DNA from: an uncultured Collinsella sp.
Lineage (GTDB): Bacteria; Actinomycetota; Coriobacteriia; Coriobacteriales; Coriobacteriaceae
NCBI GenBank assembly: GCA_902496845.1
Contig: CABVCJ010000012.1
Coordinates: 1 to 41,001, forward strand
Length of the DNA stretch: 41,001 nt
Reading direction: 5' to 3'
Shown: piece by piece, positions 16,466 to 26,847 of the stretch
How positions within the stretch are numbered: the stretch's first letter is position 1
Layout of the letters: each line of letters starts with the position of its first letter
The notes under the pieces: generated by a model
Databases searched by the model: none
Told to the model about the DNA's origin: nothing
Seen by the model: only the letters and a program-made list of their open reading frames with translations
Position numbers and translations under genes: made by a program

Positions 16466-17014
16466 TGCTGGAATCCTTTCTGTAAAAGGCCTACAACCCA
16501 TTAATAACCCGCGTCCGTGCAATACGCGAGTTTATTAAGGTTTATATTCTCTTTATCGCTCATTTTATTCATTTTGAAAATAGTTGAACGGTGAACGGTC
16601 GTTTTTATCCGCTCAGCGTACAGAACCCCAGCTCAGATATGTTTACGCCATTTACGTGCGACTTTATTTTAATAGAGCAGGGATTAGACCAGATTATGCA
16701 AACTGTATCTTTGCTAAACACAAAACAGGCAGCGTAATATCTTACTCGCACTATACGAGATTCTATGCACTTATTGGACGAGTATGCAGCCCTGCAATAA
16801 CATGGCGTTTTTCATCCAGCATAAGGAATATAGATGAGCTCCAAAAAGACAGCCAGCCCCAAAGCACGGGGATAGAAGGCAGCAACGGCCACGCCCCCAT
16901 CCACCCCCAAAGTGGCGCGAGGTTTCGCGGCAAAGCCGCGAAACAGCGACCGGAACAAGGCGCCCCATCAGCCACGTCCTTCATCCAGCTCCACAATCCG
17001 AGGACGTAGTCGTA
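16466..17014. other. AT-rich intergenic region upstream of arcC
   Basis: About 550 bases with no supported gene. The part from 16500 to 16850 is clearly richer in A and T than its surroundings and probably holds the arcC promoter, though no box pair is convincing. A small hairpin CTCG / CGAG lies near 16745. At 16922-16944 there is a perfect ten-base stem GTTTCGCGGC / GCCGCGAAAC with an AAA loop. The region ends at the nested inverted repeat of nifJ. Open frames crossing it lack ribosome sites. Confidence 0.55.
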
Positions 17015-17139
17015 GCAGGATCTGAGGGCTGACCTTCGCGGACATTACGCAGGACGAAAGAACCCCCGCCGCACGTAGTGCGCAGCGGGGGTTCTTTCAT
17101 GTCCGAGGACGTCCGCGAAGGTCAGCCCTCAGATCCTGC
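17015..17139. repeat. 29-bp perfect inverted repeat around the nifJ terminator
   Basis: Arms at 17015-17043 and 17111-17139 are perfect reverse complements over 29 bases (GCAGGATCTGAGGGCTGACC begins the first arm). They enclose 67 bases that contain the terminator hairpin 17056-17098. TCCGAGGACGT also occurs directly repeated at about 16998-17008 and 17102-17112. The second arm ends ten bases from the nifJ stop. Confidence 0.9.
17056..17098 (-). terminator. Terminator of nifJ
   Basis: Fourteen-base stem GAAAGAACCCCCGC / GCGGGGGTTCTTTC, extended by an inner CGCAC / GTGCG stem. Its own arm supplies TTCTTTC rather than a long T-run. It is symmetrical enough to act on both strands. Confidence 0.8.
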
Positions 17140-17149
17140 GGTGGGAGAC

Positions 17150-20689
<3,540 letters not shown>

Positions 20690-20976
20690 ATACCCCTCTC
20701 CTCTCATATAGGTATACAGGCCCCGGCGATTGCCGGGATGTTGGCGTGATGGGATTTTCGCTGTTGCTTCCAATCATCTGGCAGGCAGACTGAGCAGCAG
20801 GCACATGGCGTGGAGAGAAGGCATGCCAAGGCGAGGAGGGCTGCACGCGCTCCACAGGCCCAGCTACCCGTCTTGCACATGACCGAGCGCCGCAAAGGCC
20901 GCATGCCGGATGCTCCCGGGCACGCCCCGGCGATGGGAAGCGCCCGCAACGGAAATCCGCATGCGGGCTTATTGTA
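20690..20976 (-). promoter_or_regulatory. nifJ promoter -10 and long structured leader
   Basis: On the minus strand TACAAT (20971-20976) is a good -10 box; the -35 is weak, with TTGTCG lying 21 bases upstream. Transcription from there would give about 275 bases before the nifJ start. This leader contains hairpins such as GCCCGCA / TGCGGGC near 20944-20970 and CCCGGC / GCCGGG near 20725-20745. No known riboswitch class was recognised. The rest of the gap, to 21049, shows no gene. Confidence 0.45.
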
Positions 20977-21049
20977 CCCCGCCGCCAAGCCATATTTCGA
21001 CAAATATAGGTGGGCGGTAAAGGTTTACCTCGGGTGACCGCCGAGAGCA

Positions 21050-21139
21050 AAATGATCCCTTGGGGACGGAGGAAAACGGATCACCGAAGAGGTGTTCGAC
21101 CCCGGTGATCCGTTTTCCTCCGTCCCCAAGGGATCATTT
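21050..21139. repeat. 37-bp perfect palindrome with 16-base loop
   Basis: Arms at 21050-21086 and 21103-21139 are perfectly complementary over 37 bases; each contains GGGGACGGAGGAAAACGG in one orientation. The element lies 11 bases beyond the stop of the FHA gene on the minus strand, where the stem is followed by TTTTGC, so it may end that operon. The GGGGAC core recalls the repeats at 9180-9581 and 15281-15377. Confidence 0.93.
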
Positions 21140-21150
21140 GGCAGGACTGG

Positions 21151-22089
21151 CTAGAGGGCGCCGAGGAGGATGGCGTAGGTGGTGGATTCGCCGAGCCTGA
21201 GCTCGTCACCGGGATTGAGCTGAGCGGAGCGGCCGGGCTCGACCTGGGTGCAGACGTTCGTCGCGCCGTTTACCACCACGGTTCCGTTGGTGGACGACAG
21301 GTCCTCGACGTACCAGACATTTTGGTCATCGCACCACACGTGGGCATGGCGAGCCGAAACGTCATCGCCCACATCGGTGATATCGCCCTCCCCCGTCGCC
21401 AGCGCGCCGATCTCGACGCCCTGCTCGCTCGGCTGAATCCAGCACGGGGCGCTCACCACGTAGCCGTTTTGCACGCGCAGCAGTCCCAGCGGATGCGCAG
21501 GCGCCGCCTCGTGCTCGCCTGTAACCGAAGATGTGCTCAGCGAGCGTGGCGTCGACGTGGCGCCGCCACAGGTCGCATGAGCGTAGTCGATGGCATAGGT
21601 CACCGAGGATCGAACATCTGCCGAGCAGCCGACGGCGACAAACAGCACCAGCACGGCCTCGGCACGCTCGGCGGGCATAAGCTCCGCCGCCTGCGACAGA
21701 CGCTCAGCCGCATTACGGTAAAGGTTCGTATCCTGATGGCATTCCTCGAGCGCCCGCACCATGGGCTCGCCAGCGGGCCCGCACACCATGTTGGTCACCG
21801 CCGTGGCATTCATGGGATTGCGGCGACGCAGGGCCAGATGCGACATGATGCGCGCGGCCGAGGTGCCGTAATCGGCAAAATAGCGCTCCTGCAGCGTGCC
21901 GACCGGAGCGCGCACGATAAAACGCGAGACCCAGGAGCGATCGGCGGCGCGGCTCTGAGGGCTGCGGCCATCGGCCAGCGGACGGCTCGAAAGCACCATG
22001 CCGCACAGCTCGATATGGCTCAGGTGCGCTGCGCGTTTAAAGATGTCGAACATGGCTCCGCACGGGGTGAGCTTGATTTGAGATGCCAT
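21151..22089 (-). CDS. FHA-domain protein
   Basis: A 312-residue soluble protein. Residues 1-180 are a mixed domain that I do not recognise. Residues about 200-312 are a forkhead-associated phosphothreonine-binding domain, with DDVSARHAHVWC (Ser, Arg, His of the phosphopeptide loop) and VEDLSSTNGTVVVNG (conserved N-G-T). The first FHA strand reads VEIGALATG where most members have I-G-R, so one phosphate-contacting Arg is missing and binding may differ. It starts three bases after the stop of the Ser/Thr kinase gene upstream in the same operon. This suggests it reads out phosphorylation by that kinase, perhaps binding the kinase or the anchored protein encoded first. The operon ends at the 21050-21139 palindrome. 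Confidence 0.85.
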   Translation of the reverse strand: MASQIKLTPCGAMFDIFKRAAHLSHIELCGMVLSSRPLADGRSPQSRAADRSWVSRFIVRAPVGTLQERYFADYGTSAARIMSHLALRRRNPMNATAVTNMVCGPAGEPMVRALEECHQDTNLYRNAAERLSQAAELMPAERAEAVLVLFVAVGCSADVRSSVTYAIDYAHATCGGATSTPRSLSTSSVTGEHEAAPAHPLGLLRVQNGYVVSAPCWIQPSEQGVEIGALATGEGDITDVGDDVSARHAHVWCDDQNVWYVEDLSSTNGTVVVNGATNVCTQVEPGRSAQLNPGDELRLGESTTYAILLGAL

Positions 22090-22092
22090 GGC

Positions 22093-23937
22093 CTAGACCT
22101 CCTTGGTCGTTGAACTCGTATCGGACGACGTCTCGGTCGCCCCGACAAAGGCACGAACCGCCGCGGCACCACCGGCAAGCGGCGTCGCCGTCTGGGTTTT
22201 TGCGCGCCGCGGCGCCGCGACGGGAAGCTCAAAGGCAAAACCCATCGACAGCAAAAACCATACGAGCGTGTATGTTGCAATTAAGGCGGCAACAAGGCCG
22301 CTCGCTACGGCGCGCTGGGAAAACACGGTGCATGCAACCGCGATCAGCACCGGAACCTCGCAGGCGGAAAGCGCCAGTACGCCATGCAGGAACCCCGTGC
22401 GACGATCGTGCGCCATGGCGCCGGCGGCAATACCCACCATGCCCGGCAGCGCCAACGCGAGCGCGGCAACGATACCCGGCAGCGTACCGGACCACGAAAT
22501 GTGCCCCACGGCAACCGTCGTACGAGCACCAGACGCCAGCAGTGCCGCCGACACCACCACAACGGCCCATACGAGGCCGCAGACAGCCGCAGCGCCGATC
22601 ATCGCAGCTCGACGGACCACGCGGCCGGACGCGTCCATGGGACAGGGCGTGAGCGGCTCGCCGCGAAGCGAACGGCCGACGTTTTGCGCGTAGTGGTCGC
22701 AAAACGTCGTAAGCGCCGCCTCCACCGCGGCGGGCTCGGGACGATCGCCCTGATTACACGACAGGCAGGCCATGACAACGTCGAACAACTGGGCATCGAC
22801 AAATGCCAGCGCGTCGCGCAGCTCCTCGGAGCCCGGCTCGAGCCCCATCTGCTGCGCCTGCTCGGCGGCGGCGAGCGCCACATCGGGCTCACGCCGGAGC
22901 AGTTTGGTTAGGTCGCAACCAGGCGCATGGGCGCCAGCGGGATAGTCGGGGCGCGTATCCATCTTGAGACGATAGGGGCTGGCAATATCGCGCGTCTTTT
23001 TGCGCGAGCCCGAAGTACCCGACGCACCCGGCGCCACCTCGTACGGCGCGACGCCGGCGATGAGCTCATAGACCGTGCTCGCCGCGGCATACACGTCGAT
23101 TGCCGGCGACATGCGCAAAACGCGCAGACCGGCAATATCGTCGGTGAGCATCTCGGGTGGAGCGTAGGCAACCGTCGCGCGGCGCAACGTGGCGTAGCGC
23201 TCTGTAAAGGACTCCTTGCCGCCGGTTCCCGCCACCGCAGAGGCGGGCTCGAGCGCCAGCGACGAGCCAAAGTCGATCAAGCACAGGTCGAAGGTGCCTT
23301 CGGCAAGCTGTCGGTCGAGCGGCAGGCGCGCCGTGCGAACCATAATATTGGCCGGCGAGATGTCGCGATGGACAAAGCCCTCCCCCACCAGGTTCATACG
23401 GCAGAGCAGGTCAAACAGGTCGCGGCCCAGGCGAGCAGCCACGAGCGGCGACAGGCGACCGGCATCGTCCACGGCAAGGCGCGGGCGCAGGCGGGCAAGC
23501 GTCTCGCCCTCGACCCACTCCATGACAATCGCGGGCACGCCGTCGACCTCGCCCCACCCGTACAAGCGGGGAAAGCCCTTAAGGCCCGAAAGGGCACGAT
23601 GGCATTCATATTCCTCGCGAAACGCCGCCTTAAACTTAGCGACCAGCGCCTCATAAGCGGCGTCGTCATCGAACTCGTCGCGCGTCGGCAAGATGAGCTG
23701 CTTGAGCGCCACGGCCTCGCCTTGGGCATTGACGGCACGCGTCACGCGGCCGATGCCGCCGCGGCGCATGGTGGCGTCGTCGGCAAACAGCATCGCAAAT
23801 CGACGCTGGTAGACGGGCAGCTCATCCGGGCTCAGCGCAATAGCAGGCTCAAACCCTCCAACGCGCGCCAGGCGCAGACCCACCATAGGGTCGCGGTTTA
23901 GCGCGCACGATGCGCTAGAAGCAAGGCTATTCGTCAT
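22093..23937 (-). CDS. Membrane Ser/Thr protein kinase
   Basis: A 614-residue kinase. The N-lobe has RRGGIGRVTRAV as a loose glycine loop and the ATP Lys79 in AVALKQL. The catalytic loop is VHRDISPANIM (His190, Asp192), with Ser in the usual Lys position, a variant I recall from some bacterial kinases. The metal-binding Asp222 is in LIDFGSS and the P+1 region reads VAYAPPEM. After the kinase domain (to about residue 430) four to five hydrophobic segments follow, from about 445 to 590, then a short Ser/Thr tail. There is no PASTA or other external sensor, so any signal is likely sensed in the membrane or by a partner. The start ATGA overlaps the stop of the anchored protein gene, showing translational coupling, and the FHA gene follows at once. 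Confidence 0.9.
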   Translation of the reverse strand: MTNSLASSASCALNRDPMVGLRLARVGGFEPAIALSPDELPVYQRRFAMLFADDATMRRGGIGRVTRAVNAQGEAVALKQLILPTRDEFDDDAAYEALVAKFKAAFREEYECHRALSGLKGFPRLYGWGEVDGVPAIVMEWVEGETLARLRPRLAVDDAGRLSPLVAARLGRDLFDLLCRMNLVGEGFVHRDISPANIMVRTARLPLDRQLAEGTFDLCLIDFGSSLALEPASAVAGTGGKESFTERYATLRRATVAYAPPEMLTDDIAGLRVLRMSPAIDVYAAASTVYELIAGVAPYEVAPGASGTSGSRKKTRDIASPYRLKMDTRPDYPAGAHAPGCDLTKLLRREPDVALAAAEQAQQMGLEPGSEELRDALAFVDAQLFDVVMACLSCNQGDRPEPAAVEAALTTFCDHYAQNVGRSLRGEPLTPCPMDASGRVVRRAAMIGAAAVCGLVWAVVVVSAALLASGARTTVAVGHISWSGTLPGIVAALALALPGMVGIAAGAMAHDRRTGFLHGVLALSACEVPVLIAVACTVFSQRAVASGLVAALIATYTLVWFLLSMGFAFELPVAAPRRAKTQTATPLAGGAAAVRAFVGATETSSDTSSTTKEV

Positions 23938-24839
23938 AGGGCGATCGCCGCCACATTGGTATTGAAGTTGTTGAGCGCGACGTTGTCATCGCCGTAATGC
24001 CCCACCCATTGGCACAGGTTGGTGTAGCAGCCCCATAGGTTGGCATACTGCCGATACCACTTTGACTGGGGAGAAAACGTTTGCCGGCCAAACTCGGCAC
24101 GGATGACAAACATATCGTTGGCCAGATTATCGCACGGCCCGGTATCGCCTGTTGCGTTATAGGTCGAGACCGCGCTATTGGCCCGAGAGACATAACCGTC
24201 GAGCATGTTGTATTTGGTCACGAGCCAGCTGTGTATGCTTTCCTCCTCGGCAGCCGAAAGGCCGCTGGAGTTTGTATTGCCACCGGTGCTGCTGCCCGCC
24301 GAGCTGTTGCTCCCAGACCCGCCCGAACCGGAGCCCGAACCGGAGCCACCGCTCGAGTTCGACGAATCGGAACTGGAACCAGACGAACCGGAACCGCCCG
24401 GTTTCCCCGACTGCTGCGTATCCTGACCCTTTTGCTGCTCGGCCTTGTTTACGACGGCCGAAACACTGTTACCGGAAAGGTGATGGATGATCTTGGTATT
24501 GGTTAGCACGATGGTCTTGCCGTTGGCAAGCGCGATTTCGTTGTCCGGCGCCTCGGCGCTGCCCGCGTCGTCGACACCAAACACGACGTGCGTGACTACG
24601 CTCGCCCAGGCGTATCCGGTTGTGGTGCCCAAATCGCTTTTGGCCTTGTGCCCCACGCGCAGCTCGCGCGCGGTACGCGCTTGCACCATAGGTGGCACAG
24701 CCAAACCGTAGGCAGAAACGCCGGCAACGACCAGCGCCAGCGAACAGGACAGCAGCACACACGCCCGAGGCGCCAGGCCCAACCGGCGCCGCATGCGCAC
24801 CGCGGCGCCATGCTTTGTCTGAGTGCCCCCGGGCCGCAT
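23934..24839 (-). CDS. Anchored protein with Ser/Gly linker, unknown function
   Basis: A 301-residue protein that I do not recognise. A basic N-terminus (MRRRLGLAPRA) and one hydrophobic segment (about residues 25-45) suggest a signal anchor with the rest outside. An external domain of about 90 residues contains EIALANGKTIVLTNTKII. A low-complexity Ser/Gly/Asn linker of about 55 residues follows, then a C-terminal domain of about 100 residues rich in Trp, Tyr and Asn with a Cys pair (LWGCYTNLCQWVG). The ATG at 24839 is chosen for GGAGGAGAACGC upstream; longer frames run across a hairpin. Its stop overlaps the start of the kinase gene, so it may be the sensory partner or a substrate of that kinase. 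This role is inference from operon position only. Confidence 0.7.
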   Translation of the reverse strand: MRPGGTQTKHGAAVRMRRRLGLAPRACVLLSCSLALVVAGVSAYGLAVPPMVQARTARELRVGHKAKSDLGTTTGYAWASVVTHVVFGVDDAGSAEAPDNEIALANGKTIVLTNTKIIHHLSGNSVSAVVNKAEQQKGQDTQQSGKPGGSGSSGSSSDSSNSSGGSGSGSGSGGSGSNSSAGSSTGGNTNSSGLSAAEEESIHSWLVTKYNMLDGYVSRANSAVSTYNATGDTGPCDNLANDMFVIRAEFGRQTFSPQSKWYRQYANLWGCYTNLCQWVGHYGDDNVALNNFNTNVAAIAL

Positions 24840-24854
24840 GCGTTCTCCTCCAAC

Positions 24855-24880
24855 AAAAACACGCCGCTTAAAAGCGGCGC
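24855..24880 (-). terminator. Terminator or attenuator before the kinase operon
   Basis: Minus-strand stem CGCCGCTT / AAGCGGCG with GTTTTTG after it, ending just before the ribosome site of the anchored-protein gene. It may end recR transcription or act as an attenuator in the leader of the kinase operon. Confidence 0.6.
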
Positions 24881-24993
24881 ATTCTTTCATATCCACATTT
24901 GAGTGTATCAGCGAACCCAAAAGGTTGCGCAACGATTGGGCAAATACGAGGTGCGAGTGGACCCATCCACGCGATAAGCGGATGAAAAGCAGG

Positions 24994-25009
24994 TTTGTTG
25001 CACAACAAA
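24994..25009. promoter_or_regulatory. 16-bp palindrome, candidate operator
   Basis: TTTGTTGCACAACAAA is a perfect palindrome except for its two central bases. It lies about 155 bases upstream of the anchored-protein start, in the gap after recR. Downstream on the minus strand a weak promoter TTGCGC / GATACA with 17-base spacing lies near 24912-24940. The recogniser is unknown. Confidence 0.45.
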
Positions 25010-25081
25010 TGCATGAACGCGTGCCCAATTATGAGCGCCCCGTGGGCAGGCCGACGGGACATGCCGCGGAGCTGACGCCGC

Positions 25082-25678
25082 CTAGATCGCGCGGCGGGCC
25101 TCGATAGCGCGACCAAGCGTGAGCTCGTCAGCATACTCCAGGTCGCCACCCACGGGCAGGCCGCTCGCCAGACGCGACACCTCGACGCCCAGCGGCTTGA
25201 TGGTGCGAGCAAGGTAGCTCGCTGTGGTCTCGCCCTCGATATTGGGGTTGGTGGCGATAATGACCTCGTGGATATCCTCATGGCCCAAGCGCGCCAGCAG
25301 CTCGCGGATGTGCAGCTGCTCGGGGCCGATCTTGTCCATGGGGCTGATCACGCCGCCCAACACGTGGTAGAGGCCGTGGTAGCTGCCCGTGCGCTCAATC
25401 GCCTGGACATCGCGCGGCTCGCCCACCACGCAGATGCGGGTGGTGTCGCGCATCGAGTCTTGGCAGATGGAGCACTCGTCGGCGGTGGCGTAATTAAAGC
25501 AGCGGCTGCAAAAATGCACTTCCTGCTTAACCTCCAGAATGGCCTCGGCCAGGCGGCGCGCCTCCTCGGCGTCGGCCTCGAGCAGGTAGTAGGCGATGCG
25601 CTGGGCCGATTTGGGGCCAATACCCGGCAGGCGGCCCAGCTCATCGAGCAGTTTTTGTAGACTATGGTTGGCACTCAT
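25082..25678 (-). CDS. recR: Recombination mediator RecR
   Basis: A 198-residue protein of usual length. The helix-hairpin-helix LPGIGPKSAQRIAYYLL is at the start, then a Cys4 zinc site at about residues 57-72 (CSRCFNYATADECSIC). A Toprim domain follows with ICVVGEPRDVQAIE and YHVLGGVISP. The C-terminal LASGLPVGGDLEYADELTLG closes it as in RecR proteins. With RecO and RecF it helps load RecA at single-strand gaps. It starts 13 bases after ybaB, forming the common ybaB-recR pair downstream of dnaX. The ribosome site is weak, so translation may depend on ybaB. Confidence 0.97.
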   Translation of the reverse strand: MSANHSLQKLLDELGRLPGIGPKSAQRIAYYLLEADAEEARRLAEAILEVKQEVHFCSRCFNYATADECSICQDSMRDTTRICVVGEPRDVQAIERTGSYHGLYHVLGGVISPMDKIGPEQLHIRELLARLGHEDIHEVIIATNPNIEGETTASYLARTIKPLGVEVSRLASGLPVGGDLEYADELTLGRAIEARRAI

Positions 25679-25691
25679 ATATATGTGCGTC

Positions 25692-26012
25692 TTAGAACGG
25701 CATGCCCGGGATGTTGAGGCCGCCGGTGATGGCGCCCATCTGCTTGTTGGCGAGCTCGTTGACGCCGCGGACGGCCTCGTTGACGGCAGCCATGATCATG
25801 TCCTGCAGCATATCGACGTCCTCGGGATCGAGCGCATCGGGGTCAATAGTGAGGTTGACGAGCTCCATCTCGCCGTTAACGGTCACCTTGACCATGCCGC
25901 CGCCGGCAGAGGCGTCGACGGTCTGGGACTTGAGGTTCTCCTGCGCGGCGGCAAGCTGCTCCTGCATCTTGCGGGCCTGCTTCATCATCTGCTGCATGTT
26001 CATACCGGCCAT
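25692..26012 (-). CDS. ybaB: Nucleoid-associated protein, YbaB/EbfC family
   Basis: A 106-residue protein. It opens with MNMQQMMKQARKMQEQLAAA, the Met/Gln-rich helix of the family, followed by VKVTVNGEMELVNLTIDPDAL and a helix ending in an Asn/Gly-rich, Pro-Gly tail. Homologues form dimers that bind DNA without strong sequence preference. AAAGGAGCCATC precedes the ATG. It is followed by recR after 13 bases. Upstream it is separated from dnaX by a plus-strand gene, which is unusual. Confidence 0.95.
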   Translation of the reverse strand: MAGMNMQQMMKQARKMQEQLAAAQENLKSQTVDASAGGGMVKVTVNGEMELVNLTIDPDALDPEDVDMLQDMIMAAVNEAVRGVNELANKQMGAITGGLNIPGMPF

Positions 26013-26352
26013 GATGGCTCCTTTACGTGCGGCCGCGCGACGAGCTGCAAGGGCAGCCGGAGCGCGGCGGGTCTTTCAAACTCAAAAATCGTACCACGGT
26101 GCGGGGCAAGTAAGCGGGGCGGACACGCTCCCTCAGTCGATATACATGTCCTGGAGTGCAAGCCGCACCCGAAGATTATGCAAAGTTGAATAATTCGCAT
26201 CTGCATAATATTGAAAGCTAAATCTTGTAGAGCCGGAATCCGACATTTCATGTGCACCGCTAAAGACCTGCATGCCGATCCGTTGCTCACGGTGACGCGC
26301 ATGGCAGCGGGGTATAATTTGATTGCCATAGATAGTAATTTGGAGGTGCCCC
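26013..26352. other. Divergent intergenic region, ybaB / small membrane gene
   Basis: 340 bases with no gene. The middle is AT-rich and holds an inverted repeat ATTATGCA / TGCATAAT (26175-26182 and 26202-26209) that could be an operator or hairpin. On the plus side TATAAT (26313-26318) is a -10 for the small membrane gene. For ybaB on the minus strand TACGAT near 26090-26095 is a possible -10 without a clear -35. Confidence 0.5.
26313..26318 (+). promoter_or_regulatory. -10 box of the small membrane-protein gene
   Basis: A consensus TATAAT 34 bases upstream of the ATG. The -35 region (GGTGAC, 16 bases upstream) is poor, so the promoter may be weak or activator-dependent. Confidence 0.55.
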
Positions 26353-26826
26353 ATGAATGCCCCCGACGCGCTCCAAAACATCCGCTCAAAACACCCCGTT
26401 GCATATGTGGTTCTCTATCTCTTTGTCGCCTGGGCATTGCTGGTTGTCATCACCCATGCCATAGCCTTTGGAGCAGAACTGCTGATAGCCAGCTCGGACC
26501 AGCCCGTCGTCAAATGGGAAGCGACCGATGAGTGCACCGACGGAACCCGAACCATTTACTACAACAGCCCGTCCCTCTACCAAGAGTTCAAGGTCAAGAT
26601 AAAGGACTCCAAGATTGTCGATGCCGAACTGGGTTCTTTATTTACAATCGGAGCAACCGTCAACGCCGAGCAAGTCGAGTACACGGACAGCCATGCGACA
26701 TATCGCATCGACCTCAGCATCCTAGGCCGACCGTCACGTGCCTGTCTGCTCGAATGCGATATACGCGGCACCACACTACACATGTCCGAAATACAGATGC
26801 GCCCGGACAAAGAGATCTCTTCTTGA
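26353..26826 (+). CDS. Small membrane-anchored protein, unknown function
   Basis: A 157-residue protein that I do not recognise. One transmembrane segment lies at about residues 15-38 (YVVLYLFVAWALLVVITHA), followed by a soluble domain of about 115 residues that alternates polar strands (FKVKIKDSKIVDAELGS, YRIDLSILG) and has one Cys pair (SRACLLECD). The orientation is probably N-in, soluble part outside. The ATG has an excellent TTTGGAGGTGCCCC site and a TATAAT box, so it is likely expressed alone. It lies in the opposite direction between dnaX and ybaB, which are normally adjacent, and its stop is 21 bases from that of dnaX. Insertion of a lineage-specific gene is the simplest reading. Confidence 0.75.
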   Translation: MNAPDALQNIRSKHPVAYVVLYLFVAWALLVVITHAIAFGAELLIASSDQPVVKWEATDECTDGTRTIYYNSPSLYQEFKVKIKDSKIVDAELGSLFTIGATVNAEQVEYTDSHATYRIDLSILGRPSRACLLECDIRGTTLHMSEIQMRPDKEISS

Positions 26827-26847
26827 GCAGCGTACCCGCCCGCACGG

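Noticed and set aside
16584..17009. Possible small protein genes on either strand upstream of arcC
   Set aside because: The plus frame would need a TTG start without a ribosome site. The minus frame near 16763-16996 crosses a perfect hairpin and shows no family; both are better seen as non-coding.
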